Part shown: positions 17,758 to 25,105 of the stretch, in pieces
Layout of the letters: each line of letters opens with the position of its first letter
Numbering within the stretch: position 1 is the stretch's first letter
Assembly (NCBI GenBank): GCA_030267325.1
Contig: JAJDJS010000022.1
Location: 1-42,156 of the forward strand
Source of the DNA: Desulfosarcina sp. OttesenSCG-928-A07
GTDB taxonomy: Bacteria; Desulfobacterota; Desulfobacteria; Desulfobacterales; Desulfosarcinaceae
Reading direction: 5' to 3'
DNA length: 42,156 nt
The notes under the pieces: generated by a model
Databases searched by the model: none
What the model was told of the DNA's origin: nothing
Seen by the model: only the letters and a program-made list of their open reading frames with translations
Program-made: the position numbers and the translations under genes

Positions 17758-19384
17758 GATGCGCCGGATGGACCGCACCACCATTGAATCCTTCGGCATT
17801 CCCGGTCAGGTGCTCATGGAAAACGCCGGACGCGGGGCAACGGTTTTTTTTCTGGACACCCTGTACCGCCATCATCCGGGACCGGTGGGCATTGTCGCCG
17901 GACCAGGAAACAACGGCGGCGACGGGTTTGTCATGGCCCGGTATCTTCACCAGAGGGGCATTGCCGTAACGGTTTTTCTGCTGGCGGATCGCGGCCGCAT
18001 CAAGGGCGATGCGCTTTCCAACCTCATCCGGGTGGACAAACTGGGCATCAGCGTCAAGGAAATCCCCGATGTTGCTGCCCTTGAATCCCACAAAACCGCC
18101 ATGGCCCATATTTCGCTCTGGGTTGACGCGATTCTGGGAACCGGTCTTTCCGCTGATGTCCGGGGACATCTGGCCGCTGTGATCGAATTTGTCAATTCCC
18201 GAAAGCAGCCGGTGTTTGCCGTGGATATCGCATCCGGCCTGGATACGGATACCGGCGCGGTTCACGGGGTTTGCATCCGGGCCGCGGCCACCGCCACCTT
18301 CGGGTTTGCCAAAGTGGGCCATCTTGTTTATCCGGGACGGGAGCTGACCGGTAATCTCAAAATCATCGACATCGGTATTCCGCCCATGGTGGCAGATGAA
18401 ACAGGATGCTCTCACCACCTCATCACGCCTGCCACCCTGATGCCAGCGGCCAGATCCCGAAGACCCACTGCCCACAAAGGCACCTCTGGTCACCTGCTGG
18501 TGCTGGCCGGCGCTCCGGGAAAAACCGGCGCGGCCGCCATGAGCGCCATGGCTGCCTTGCGCGCCGGCGCGGGGCTGGTGACGCTGGGCATCCCCGCCTC
18601 TCTCAATCCCGTGCTGGAAACCCTGGCCATTGAGGCAATGACCGTGAAATTGCCGGAAACATCACACGGCGGGCTGGATGCTTCCGCCGCAGCGCCAATC
18701 CAGGCCCTGATGGCCGGCAAACAATGCCTTGCCATCGGACCGGGACTGGGAACTGATCCGTCCACGGGCCAGCTGGTTTCGCATCTTGTCGCCACCAGTG
18801 AACTTCCCATGGTGGTGGATGCAGACGGGCTGAATCTTATGGCAGACAATCTTTCGGTGCTGGACCAGTTAAAAGCGCCCTTGGTGATCACGCCCCATCC
18901 CGGAGAAATGGCCCGGCTTTGCGGGTGTTCGGTGGCGGATATCCAGAAAGACCGCATCACTGCGGCCCGGTCCTTTGCCCAAACGCATCGGGTGTGCGTG
19001 GTGCTCAAGGGCGCGTCCACGGTGGTGGCCCGACCGGACGGCCATGTGTTTGTCAATCCCACGGGAAATTCCGGAATGGCTGCCGGCGGTATGGGCGATG
19101 TGCTGACCGGCCTGATTGCAGGATTGATAACCCAGGGCGTGGCGCCTGATCTGGCGGCCCGGGCCGGGGTGTATCTCCATGGCGCGGCAGCAGATCATCT
19201 GGCCCAAACCATCGGCCCGAAAGGGTATCTGGCAACCGACGTGATGGCGGCCATCCCGAAAATCATGGGAGAGATGACGGCCGGCGGGCATCCGGGCATA
19301 CCAGCCATGGATGCGCTGGGCTACCATCCCCGCATATGTCCTGCATCGCCGAAAGCTCGGAACGAAACAGACTCAGGGGTATAG
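17735..19384 (+). CDS. nnr: Bifunctional NAD(P)H-hydrate epimerase / ADP-dependent dehydratase
   Basis: Repairs hydrated NADH and NADPH. The N-terminal epimerase (YjeF_N, about 1-215) carries MENAGRGA and GPGNNGGDGFVMAR (about 55-68). The C-terminal ribokinase-like dehydratase (about 230-510) carries KGTSGHLLVLAG, ITPHPGEMARL and the catalytic GNSGMAAGGMGDVLTG (about 442-457). The 549 residues match the fused bacterial form. ATG 17735 lies inside the end of ybeY. It is the last gene of the operon. The final 35 or so residues after the dehydratase domain are variable and of no clear function. Confidence 0.96.
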   Translation: MNLVTADEMRRMDRTTIESFGIPGQVLMENAGRGATVFFLDTLYRHHPGPVGIVAGPGNNGGDGFVMARYLHQRGIAVTVFLLADRGRIKGDALSNLIRVDKLGISVKEIPDVAALESHKTAMAHISLWVDAILGTGLSADVRGHLAAVIEFVNSRKQPVFAVDIASGLDTDTGAVHGVCIRAAATATFGFAKVGHLVYPGRELTGNLKIIDIGIPPMVADETGCSHHLITPATLMPAARSRRPTAHKGTSGHLLVLAGAPGKTGAAAMSAMAALRAGAGLVTLGIPASLNPVLETLAIEAMTVKLPETSHGGLDASAAAPIQALMAGKQCLAIGPGLGTDPSTGQLVSHLVATSELPMVVDADGLNLMADNLSVLDQLKAPLVITPHPGEMARLCGCSVADIQKDRITAARSFAQTHRVCVVLKGASTVVARPDGHVFVNPTGNSGMAAGGMGDVLTGLIAGLITQGVAPDLAARAGVYLHGAAADHLAQTIGPKGYLATDVMAAIPKIMGEMTAGGHPGIPAMDALGYHPRICPASPKARNETDSGV

Positions 19385-19403
19385 GGTTGATTTATTGAGT
19401 CTT

Positions 19404-19445
19404 TATGGGCGGGCAAAGTGTCCGCCCCTGCCATTTCTGCGTTCA
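19404..19445. repeat. Left 42-bp direct repeat flanking higBA
   Basis: It agrees at 32 of 42 positions with the copy at 20158-20199 without gaps. The conserved core is TATGGG, then AAGTGTCCGCCC, ending in GTTCA. The left part folds as a hairpin, GGGCGG (19407-19412) with CCGCCC (19422-19427). It begins 19 bases after the nnr stop. It may also serve as that operon's terminator, though no T run follows. Confidence 0.7.
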
Positions 19446-19451
19446 CCATGC

Positions 19452-19480
19452 TTGACGTATTACGTATCGCGTAATACTAT
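19452..19480 (+). promoter_or_regulatory. higBA promoter with palindromic operator
   Basis: TTGACG (19452-19457) and TACTAT (19475-19480) are separated by exactly 17 bases. A perfect palindrome, GTATTACG and CGTAATAC with a 5-base centre (19457-19477), fills the spacer and enters the -10 box. Antitoxins of this type repress their own operon by binding such a site, so HigA autoregulation is the natural reading. The toxin start lies 18 bases after the -10. Confidence 0.82.
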
Positions 19481-19497
19481 CTGGCCACGGAGCTGAG

Positions 19498-19782
19498 ATG
19501 ATTCAGAGCTATAAAGACCCAAAAGTGAAAAAACTGTATGGGGGTGAAAACATAAAAAAGTGGGCATCTATCCGTCGTCAGGCCGAAAAACGACTCAGGA
19601 TTCTTGATGCGGCTGACCGATTGGAAACATTGATGTCGCTTCCCAGTAATCACTTTGAAGCGCTTCATGGAGACAGAAGCGGACAGTATAGTATTCGCAT
19701 CAATAATCGTTGGCGTATCTGCTTTACATGGCCACCTGACGCTTCGGGACCGGAACATGTTGAAATCGTTGACTATCATTAG
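19498..19782 (+). CDS. higB: HigB-type mRNA interferase toxin (RelE superfamily)
   Basis: A 94-residue toxin of the RelE/HigB fold that would cut mRNA on the ribosome. Family traits are the N-terminal KDPKVKKLYGGENIK, the central LEALH-type stretch (NHFEALHGDRSGQYSIRIN) and the core strand RWRICFTW. GGAG lies five bases before ATG 19498. The toxin-first gene order is typical of higBA. The higA start follows ten bases after the stop, and the promoter overlaps a palindrome. The toxin reads intact. Confidence 0.92.
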   Translation: MIQSYKDPKVKKLYGGENIKKWASIRRQAEKRLRILDAADRLETLMSLPSNHFEALHGDRSGQYSIRINNRWRICFTWPPDASGPEHVEIVDYH

Positions 19783-19792
19783 GAGGTGAATG

Positions 19793-20143
19793 ATGCCGAG
19801 CACGCCGATTCATCCAGGGGAACTGCTGAAGGATGAAATGGACGCTCTGGACTTGAGCGCCGCAGAATTGGCCAGAGCCATCAAAGTCCCGGCAAACCGG
19901 ATTAGCCAGATTATTTCCGGAAAAAGAAATATTTCAGCTGATACGGCTCTTCGTCTGGGTAAACTCTTTGGGACTGGCCCCCGATTTTGGCTGAATCTTC
20001 AGGTCGCTTACGAACTTGATCGGGTTCAGGCCGCAGGATGTCCGGAACTGTCTGATATTGTTCCGCTGATCCAGCCGGCTGATTTAAGTCCCGCTCACCA
20101 CGACCCGCTTCCTCCAAAGTGTGGAGAGGGAGTAATTATATAA
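19793..20143 (+). CDS. higA: HigA antitoxin (XRE-family DNA-binding protein)
   Basis: Neutralises HigB and represses the operon. The PIHPGELLKDEMD start and a helix-turn-helix of Cro/C1 type (about 20-70, LAR AIKVPANRISQIISGKR) are typical HigA. A perfect AGGAGG at 19782-19787 favours ATG 19793; ATG 19790 is only three bases from it. The product is 116 residues, longer than the usual 95-105. The last 15 or so residues (HHDPLPPKCGEGVII) are encoded by a small palindromic sequence, CTCCA...TGGAG, and look like a read-through extension rather than conserved protein. Confidence 0.92.
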   Translation: MPSTPIHPGELLKDEMDALDLSAAELARAIKVPANRISQIISGKRNISADTALRLGKLFGTGPRFWLNLQVAYELDRVQAAGCPELSDIVPLIQPADLSPAHHDPLPPKCGEGVII

Positions 20144-20149
20144 CATCAT

Positions 20150-20275
20150 TCAACTTGTATGGGTGGTCCAAGTGTCCGCCCAGTCATTTTTTGTGTTCAG
20201 AAACGCTTCCGGCGTCAGCGCCTTTACCGGAGCGCTCAAAAAGTCTTTTGTGTTGCGGGTAACGCAACAACATTC
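20150..20275 (-). pseudogene. C-terminal remnant of a PIN-domain (VapC-like) toxin
   Basis: On the minus strand one frame from about 20275 reads VTRNTKDFLSAPVKALTPEAFL before running into the repeat at 20158-20199 and stopping at 20150. VTRNxxDF followed by a short strand and TPEEFL is the usual C-terminal end of PIN-domain toxins. Upstream the frame loses all PIN character within about ten codons, and the catalytic acidic residues of the N-terminus are absent. I read it as a dead fragment of a second toxin-antitoxin locus next to higBA. Confidence 0.6.
20158..20199. repeat. Right 42-bp direct repeat flanking higBA
   Basis: The partner of 19404-19445, in the same orientation. The hairpin is kept, with a G-U pair: GGGTGG (20161-20166) and CCGCCC (20176-20181). 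It overlaps the 3' end of the PIN remnant. Confidence 0.7.
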
Positions 20276-20362
20276 CATCTGGATGCAGAATGATGTAGAT
20301 ACACAGTGAAAGTGGAAGAAAATATTTATTTCGTTACGACTCAGCTAAAAATTTCCCCGTTT

Positions 20363-20905
20363 ATGAAAACCCAACCCCTACATCCCTCATCCGATCCCAG
20401 GATCTTTGAAACCTGCGGCCCGGACCAGACCTTTGCGTTTGGAGAAGTGCTGGGACGGCTTCTGAAACCCGGACTGGTCCTGTTCCTGCACGGGGATCTG
20501 GGAAGCGGAAAAACCGTTTTTGCCAAGGGGCTCGCCAGTGGACTGGAAGTGCCGCCGGCGTGTGTGGTCACCAGCCCCACCTATACCCTGGTGAACCTTT
20601 ATCCCGGCCGGATTGCCTTTTGCCATGCGGACCTGTACCGGTTGTCCGCGCCCGTGGAGATGGAAGATATCGGCCTGGGGGAGATATTTGACGGAGATGG
20701 CGTTGTGGCAGTGGAATGGCCCGATCGGCTTCATCCGTCAGACTGCCCGCCTGTCCGCCTTGACCTGAACTTTACGGTTACCAGCGAAAAAGGCCGGCGG
20801 ATTGAGGTGATTCCATATGGACTTGCGGCTGCGGATCTGTTAAGCATCATGCCCGTTTTATTTTCCCATGACCCTGACAGCGGCAGCCCGTTTGTCAAAC
20901 ACTGA
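20363..20905 (+). CDS. tsaE: tRNA threonylcarbamoyladenosine biosynthesis ATPase TsaE
   Basis: An ATPase of the TsaBDE complex that makes the t6A37 modification of ANN-decoding tRNAs. The 180-residue product has the P-loop GDLGSGKT (about 44-51), TSPTYTLVNLY, the acidic HADLYRL, and VEWPDRL, all TsaE marks. The start is uncertain: ATG 20363 fits homology but has no clear ribosome-binding site, and GTG 20306 is in frame. lysC begins 12 bases after the stop, suggesting one transcript. TsaB and TsaD are not in the window. Confidence 0.93.
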   Translation: MKTQPLHPSSDPRIFETCGPDQTFAFGEVLGRLLKPGLVLFLHGDLGSGKTVFAKGLASGLEVPPACVVTSPTYTLVNLYPGRIAFCHADLYRLSAPVEMEDIGLGEIFDGDGVVAVEWPDRLHPSDCPPVRLDLNFTVTSEKGRRIEVIPYGLAAADLLSIMPVLFSHDPDSGSPFVKH

Positions 20906-20917
20906 GGATGGATCATT

Positions 20918-22141
20918 ATGGCATTAATTGTTCAGAAATTCGGCGGGACATCGGTTGCCGATATTGCGCGCATCCGTAATGTGGCGGACCGTGTGATTCG
21001 AACCTATGACCAGGGGAAAAATAATGTGGTGGTGGTGCTGTCCGCCATGTCGGGCGTGACGGACAAGCTCATCGCCCTGGCCCATGAAGCCACAGAAAAC
21101 CCGGATCCCCGGGAGCTTGACGTACTTCTGGCCACGGGCGAACAAACCACAGCGGCGATTCTGACCATGATGCTAAAGGACAGGGGGTATCCGTCCCAGT
21201 CCCTTCTCGGGCATCAGACGGAAATGGTGACAGACTGCGAGTACGGCAATGCCCGGATTCTTGAAATCGGCACCCATACGATCACCCGGCTTCTGGATGA
21301 AAAGAAAATTGTAGTGGTGGCTGGTTTTCAGGGTGTGGATATCAAGGGCAATATTACCACCCTGGGTCGGGGCGGCTCCGACACATCGGCAGTGGCCATT
21401 GCCGCTGTGCTGAATGCGGATGTGTGTGAAATTTATACGGATGTGGACGGGGTTTATACAGCAGACCCCAATGTCTGCCCCAAAGCCAGGAAGCTCAAAT
21501 CCGTTTCCTATGATGAAATGCTCAATATGGCCAGCCTGGGGGCCAAGGTACTGCAGATCCGGTCCGTGGGATTTGCCAAAAAATACAATATTCCGGTTCA
21601 TGTCCGTTCATCTTTTTCAGAGGAGGAAGGTACCATGGTGGTCAATGAGGATTCCGCAATGGAGCAGCTGGTTGTTTCAGGGGTGACCCAGGATCTCAAT
21701 CAGGCTCAGATCACGTTGAAAAAAGTGCCGGATCAGCCCGGCATTGCGGCAAAGATATTCTCTCCCATTGCCGAGGCCGGCATTGTGGTGGACATGATTA
21801 TTCAGAACACCCGCAGCACCGGTGAAACAGATCTCACCTTCACGGTTCCCACACCGAATTTCAAACAGGCCATGGAGATTGAGAAAAAGGTGGCCGAGTC
21901 CATTGGCGCCAGAGAAGTGACCGGCGACACCAACATCGCCAAGGTGTCGGTGATCGGCGTGGGCATGAAGAATCATGCGGGTGTGGCGTCCTTGATGTTT
22001 AACGCCCTGGCACGGGAAAATATCAACGTAATTCTGATCACCACCTCTGAAATCCGGATTTCCTGCGCCATTGAAAAGAAATACGCCGAGCTGGCCGTCC
22101 GGGTGCTGCACACGGCATTCGGGCTGGATCGGGAAGAATAA
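20918..22141 (+). CDS. lysC: Aspartate kinase
   Basis: Phosphorylates aspartate, the entry step to Lys, Thr, Met and diaminopimelate. The 407 residues follow the usual single-domain plan: the kinase domain opens with KFGGTSVAD (7-15) and contains TLGRGGSDTSAVA and YTDVDGVYTADP. Two ACT regulatory domains then fill about 265-400 (with VPDQPGIAAKIFSPIAEAGI and VSVIGVGMKNHAGVASLMF). The ACT pair implies feedback control by lysine or threonine; which one cannot be read from sequence alone. GAGGA precedes ATG 20918. A small membrane-peptide gene follows after three bases. Confidence 0.97.
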   Translation: MALIVQKFGGTSVADIARIRNVADRVIRTYDQGKNNVVVVLSAMSGVTDKLIALAHEATENPDPRELDVLLATGEQTTAAILTMMLKDRGYPSQSLLGHQTEMVTDCEYGNARILEIGTHTITRLLDEKKIVVVAGFQGVDIKGNITTLGRGGSDTSAVAIAAVLNADVCEIYTDVDGVYTADPNVCPKARKLKSVSYDEMLNMASLGAKVLQIRSVGFAKKYNIPVHVRSSFSEEEGTMVVNEDSAMEQLVVSGVTQDLNQAQITLKKVPDQPGIAAKIFSPIAEAGIVVDMIIQNTRSTGETDLTFTVPTPNFKQAMEIEKKVAESIGAREVTGDTNIAKVSVIGVGMKNHAGVASLMFNALARENINVILITTSEIRISCAIEKKYAELAVRVLHTAFGLDREE

Positions 22142-22144
22142 AAA

Positions 22145-22300
22145 ATGGTCATGGACGGTTTCCGAAAAACCGCCATCTTCCGAATTTTGAAACAAATCCG
22201 GGCCGCTCAGCTGTTTTCGCCTGACCAGACCCGCTTTGTCCTGATCATCTGCATCATCGGACTTGGATTTGCCTTGTGGCGGATGATTTGGCCGCCCTGA
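22145..22300 (+). CDS. 51-residue single-pass membrane peptide downstream of lysC
   Basis: Not recognised. It starts three bases after the lysC stop, with GGGAAGA inside the end of lysC as a possible ribosome-binding site. The N-terminal half is basic (FRKTAIFRILKQIRA). The second half is one hydrophobic helix, FVLIICIIGLGFALW, ending in MIWPP. The positive-inside rule would place the N-terminus in the cytoplasm. Close spacing and the clean membrane segment favour a translated gene, but so short a frame could be chance. Confidence 0.5.
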   Translation: MVMDGFRKTAIFRILKQIRAAQLFSPDQTRFVLIICIIGLGFALWRMIWPP

Positions 22301-22348
22301 CCTTGGCCGTAAAACCAAAAACCCATAAAACAAGTGTTAAAACCGAGT

Positions 22349-22401
22349 AAAAAGGCACGAAAAAAGGATGGCGGCGAAGTCCTCCCTTTTTCGTGCCTTT
22401 T
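22349..22401. terminator. Large palindromic terminator between lysC unit and His-rich gene
   Basis: Left arm AAAAGGCACGAAAAA (with AGGA) pairs with TTTTTCGTGCCTTTT (with TCCTCC) in a stem of about 19 bp. It lies between convergent genes and would end transcripts from both sides, given the A and T tracts. It is followed by GCGTCCTCTGCGGTTTATTTTTT. The 7979-8034 element has the same plan. Confidence 0.75.
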
Positions 22402-22424
22402 GCGTCCTCTGCGGTTTATTTTTT

Positions 22425-22904
22425 CTAGGCCTTGATCCGGCCCAAGGCCTGGCGGAACTTTTCGGTTACGGCAGAGGTGAGTTTGGCCGCCTCGGAAAGG
22501 GATTCCGCCACTTCCTGCTGGCCATTTTGGGCTGCCTCATCCGCCCACTTCTGGTAGTCAGCCACATGGTGATCATTGTGCTGGATCCAGTGGGAAAGCA
22601 GTTTTTCCAGTTTTTCGGGAAATGAAAGCGCGGTCTGATGCCGGCTTTCAACAGATGTGTGGCAATGGCCGTGATCATGATCGGCATGGGGGGAAGCCGC
22701 ATCACCGGCCGGGTGGTGATGGGAATGGCTATGATCGTGGTCGTGCGCATGGGTATGGGTGTGGGTATGATGATGGTTGTGATCCGCGTGATCGTGATGA
22801 CCATGATCGTGACCGTGATCATTTCCATGGTGATGGTGATGCGTATGATCGTGGCCATGACCGTGGTGGTGATGATGGGAATGGTGGGAATCATGATGCG
22901 ACAT
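22425..22904 (-). CDS. Histidine-rich metal-binding protein
   Basis: A 159-residue cytosolic protein in two parts. In residues 1-90, 43 are His, set in HxH, HD and HG runs, a pattern of nickel, zinc or cobalt storage or chaperone proteins. Residues 95-159 form a separate helical domain (EKLEKLLSHWIQHNDHH ... AAKLTSAVTEKFRQAL) with more conserved-looking sequence. AAGGAGA lies just before ATG 22904. It follows yhbY after 27 bases. The metal and client enzyme are not shown by the context; no hydrogenase or urease gene is present. The opposite strand is open through the His codons, but that is a codon artefact. Confidence 0.85.
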   Translation of the reverse strand: MSHHDSHHSHHHHHGHGHDHTHHHHHGNDHGHDHGHHDHADHNHHHTHTHTHAHDHDHSHSHHHPAGDAASPHADHDHGHCHTSVESRHQTALSFPEKLEKLLSHWIQHNDHHVADYQKWADEAAQNGQQEVAESLSEAAKLTSAVTEKFRQALGRIKA

Positions 22905-22931
22905 GGGAAGTCTCCTTGTTGATGGGGGGTG

Positions 22932-23249
22932 TCATGCCGGCCGCCGGGGAAGATGAATTTTCCGTTTTTCCGGGTCCGCCTGCTCCCTGTAAAAGATGGC
23001 AATGTGACCGACCATGCCCACCATTTCACAGGAAAAGGCCTTTTGAATCTGGTCAATGATGGTCTGTTTTTGCTCTTTTTCTTTAAAATCCACAAATTTG
23101 AGTTTGATCAGCTCGTGGTGGTCCAAGGCCTCGTTCATGGCTTTGACCAAGGCTGGCGAAAATCCTTTTTGCCCGACAAAAACTACTGGTTTTTGCCCGT
23201 GGGCCAAGCCCCGGAGAAATTGTTTCTGGAATCCTTGCAGCAGGGTCAT
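22932..23249 (-). CDS. yhbY: YhbY-family (CRM domain) ribosome assembly RNA-binding protein
   Basis: A 105-residue protein made of one CRM domain, which binds pre-50S particles. LRGLAHGQKPVVFVGQKGFSPALV holds the GxxG-type RNA loop, and the later VGHIAIFYREQ is the closing strand of the fold. The last 15 residues are charged. ATG 23249 has only a weak ribosome-binding site, and the upstream gene ends 12 bases before, so translation may be coupled. Confidence 0.9.
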   Translation of the reverse strand: MTLLQGFQKQFLRGLAHGQKPVVFVGQKGFSPALVKAMNEALDHHELIKLKFVDFKEKEQKQTIIDQIQKAFSCEMVGMVGHIAIFYREQADPEKRKIHLPRRPA

Positions 23250-23261
23250 GGATATGTTCTT

Positions 23262-24323
23262 TCAGGTATAAATCAAGTTTAAGTCGATGGGTGGGTATTT
23301 GGCAACACCCAGCTTGGGCATAATATACTCCGCGTCAACGGTCAGCCAGTTCAGATCCGGGTTGACCTCGCGGAGTTTGTTGTCTTCCGGCGGCCGGGCG
23401 TGTGCCGTATAGGCATAGGTCGCCTGAAAAATGCAGACGCTGTACTTTCCCGTATACTCCACCACATAATTTTTTCTGAATGACCGCAAGGGGATTTTGT
23501 GGGTTTCAACAATTTGCCGAACCTCTTCGTTGCTCAGGCAGATCAGTGCGGCCTTGGACATCCCCCGTTCGGAAATGCGGTAAAGCGCTCTCGATTCGCT
23601 GCTCCCCACATACACGGTGGAAATAAAGGGCAGGCGCTTGAGATACTGGGCCGCCACCATGGCCGCTGTCCGCCTTCCGCCCACCATAAAGGGCATGCCA
23701 TAATATTCAAAGAGTTTGCGCTGGACCAATTCGGCATATTTATCTCCCTTTTCATACAGATCTTTGGAAATATACCGAAGATGGATGGCCAGATTCTCAG
23801 CCGCATCGGCAATGGGCCAGTCGATACGGACATGATAGTGGGTGAGGCTGTAGCGATTGGTCACATGGCTGTTGGGATCTCGCTGGATGAGAAGGGCATA
23901 ATCCACGGGCAGCAGCACATCCATAAAATCATAGAAATGAACCGAATCCAGATATTTTTGCGTCCGGTCAAATTTTCCCGACAAGGTCAGAGCCTTGGAC
24001 TGCAGAAGATTTTTCTGGGTCGGCTTGTTGATATCAAAAAAGCGGATGTACTTTTTGTGGGTTGCCGGAATCGTGTCTTCAACAAAAATCACCAGAAAGG
24101 TTTTTTGATATTCATACTCAATTCCTGGAATTCTCGCCCGGGGCTTGAGTTCCCGTTTTTCGATAAAAGGATAAGGCTGCCCATGGTCGACAAAGGCCTG
24201 GTAGGACTTGACCAAGGCATGATTGAGCATAAACTGATCCAGATCGTCTCGAAACAGCTCATAACAGGAACGACGAAGCCGATTGACCTGGCTGAGTTCT
24301 TCTCTGATGCTCCAGAATGCCAC
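23262..24323 (-). CDS. Unknown conserved-type cytosolic protein
   Basis: I do not recognise this 353-residue protein. It has no signal peptide or membrane segment. It begins with a charged helix (REELSQVNRLRRSCYELFRDDL), has a mixed middle with many Tyr and Phe, and ends with a strand-rich region including SSESRALYRISERGMSKAALICLSNEEVRQIV, which might be a small nucleic-acid or ligand-binding fold. The start is GTG 24323 with GGAGA about nine bases upstream. It lies between the TVP38-type gene and yhbY on the same strand. Length and even composition support a real gene. Confidence 0.75.
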   Translation of the reverse strand: MAFWSIREELSQVNRLRRSCYELFRDDLDQFMLNHALVKSYQAFVDHGQPYPFIEKRELKPRARIPGIEYEYQKTFLVIFVEDTIPATHKKYIRFFDINKPTQKNLLQSKALTLSGKFDRTQKYLDSVHFYDFMDVLLPVDYALLIQRDPNSHVTNRYSLTHYHVRIDWPIADAAENLAIHLRYISKDLYEKGDKYAELVQRKLFEYYGMPFMVGGRRTAAMVAAQYLKRLPFISTVYVGSSESRALYRISERGMSKAALICLSNEEVRQIVETHKIPLRSFRKNYVVEYTGKYSVCIFQATYAYTAHARPPEDNKLREVNPDLNWLTVDAEYIMPKLGVAKYPPIDLNLIYT

Positions 24324-24367
24324 TGAAATCTATCTCCATAAAAAATGGGGGTGTATTGACCGGTCAG

Positions 24368-25072
24368 TCAGTCATTTCCGCCGGTTTTGGCATCCAGCTT
24401 TTCCATCCATCCATAAAGCGGTTCGCGGTATTGGATGGCAAGCCATGTCACCACAGCGGCCACCGCCACGATGATGCCGAACACCACATAGTTTTGTTCA
24501 AATAAAAATTCGCCCTGAAGACTCAGCATAAGGGTTCCCGGCATCCGGCCGAAAGTCGCGATGATCATAAACACTTTCATGGGAAAGTGTGCCATTCCGA
24601 AAAAAAGGCAAAGATAATCTTTGGGAAACCCGGGAACCACAAAAAGAATCAAAAGCGCCACACCGCCCTGGCGTTTGATCATCCGGTCAAACCGATCCAG
24701 CTTTTCCGACAGGATCCATTTACGCACAAATCGGCCGAAATACCGGCCGATGAGAAAACCCAGCCATGATCCAATGGAAAGGGCAAGGCTGGAGTAAAAA
24801 AATCCACGAACCGCGCCAAACAAATACCCGCCCACCACACCGGACAGCTCGCCCGGAATCGGCGCCACCACCACCTGAAACACCTGGACCACCATGAATA
24901 CTAGGGGCGCGGCCCGGCCGAAGTTTTCGAGGGTTCGGGTGACAGCTGTGGGATCCGTGATCCAGTCATATCCCGCCTTGATCCAGGAAATCCCGTCACT
25001 GTAAAACAGCAAAAATCCGATTCCGGAAAGGCCGGTGATGATTCCCATGATCCATACTGCATACCTTGCCAT
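24368..25072 (-). CDS. TVP38/TMEM64-family membrane protein
   Basis: A 234-residue inner-membrane protein of the DedA/VTT superfamily, whose members flip or move lipids. It has about six hydrophobic segments. The family core is visible in VVAPIPGELSGVVGGYLFG, in GSWLGFLIGRYFG and in VVPGFPKDYLCLFFG, the re-entrant loop region. ATG 25072 is used; GTG 25087 is also possible. It follows pgk with about 33 bases between, so it may share that transcript. Confidence 0.88.
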   Translation of the reverse strand: MARYAVWIMGIITGLSGIGFLLFYSDGISWIKAGYDWITDPTAVTRTLENFGRAAPLVFMVVQVFQVVVAPIPGELSGVVGGYLFGAVRGFFYSSLALSIGSWLGFLIGRYFGRFVRKWILSEKLDRFDRMIKRQGGVALLILFVVPGFPKDYLCLFFGMAHFPMKVFMIIATFGRMPGTLMLSLQGEFLFEQNYVVFGIIVAVAAVVTWLAIQYREPLYGWMEKLDAKTGGND

Positions 25073-25105
25073 TCGTCGACTTGTCACCTGACGCTGTCTC
25101 CGGTA

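Noticed and set aside
22665..22915. Possible tandem-repeat or CRISPR-like array in the CAT/GAT-rich stretch
   Set aside because: The repetition is irregular low-complexity His coding with no unit length or spacers.
22638..22922. Long Met/Val-rich frame opposite the His-rich gene
   Set aside because: CAT/CAC codons read backwards give ATG/GTG, so the frame is a codon artefact of the His runs.
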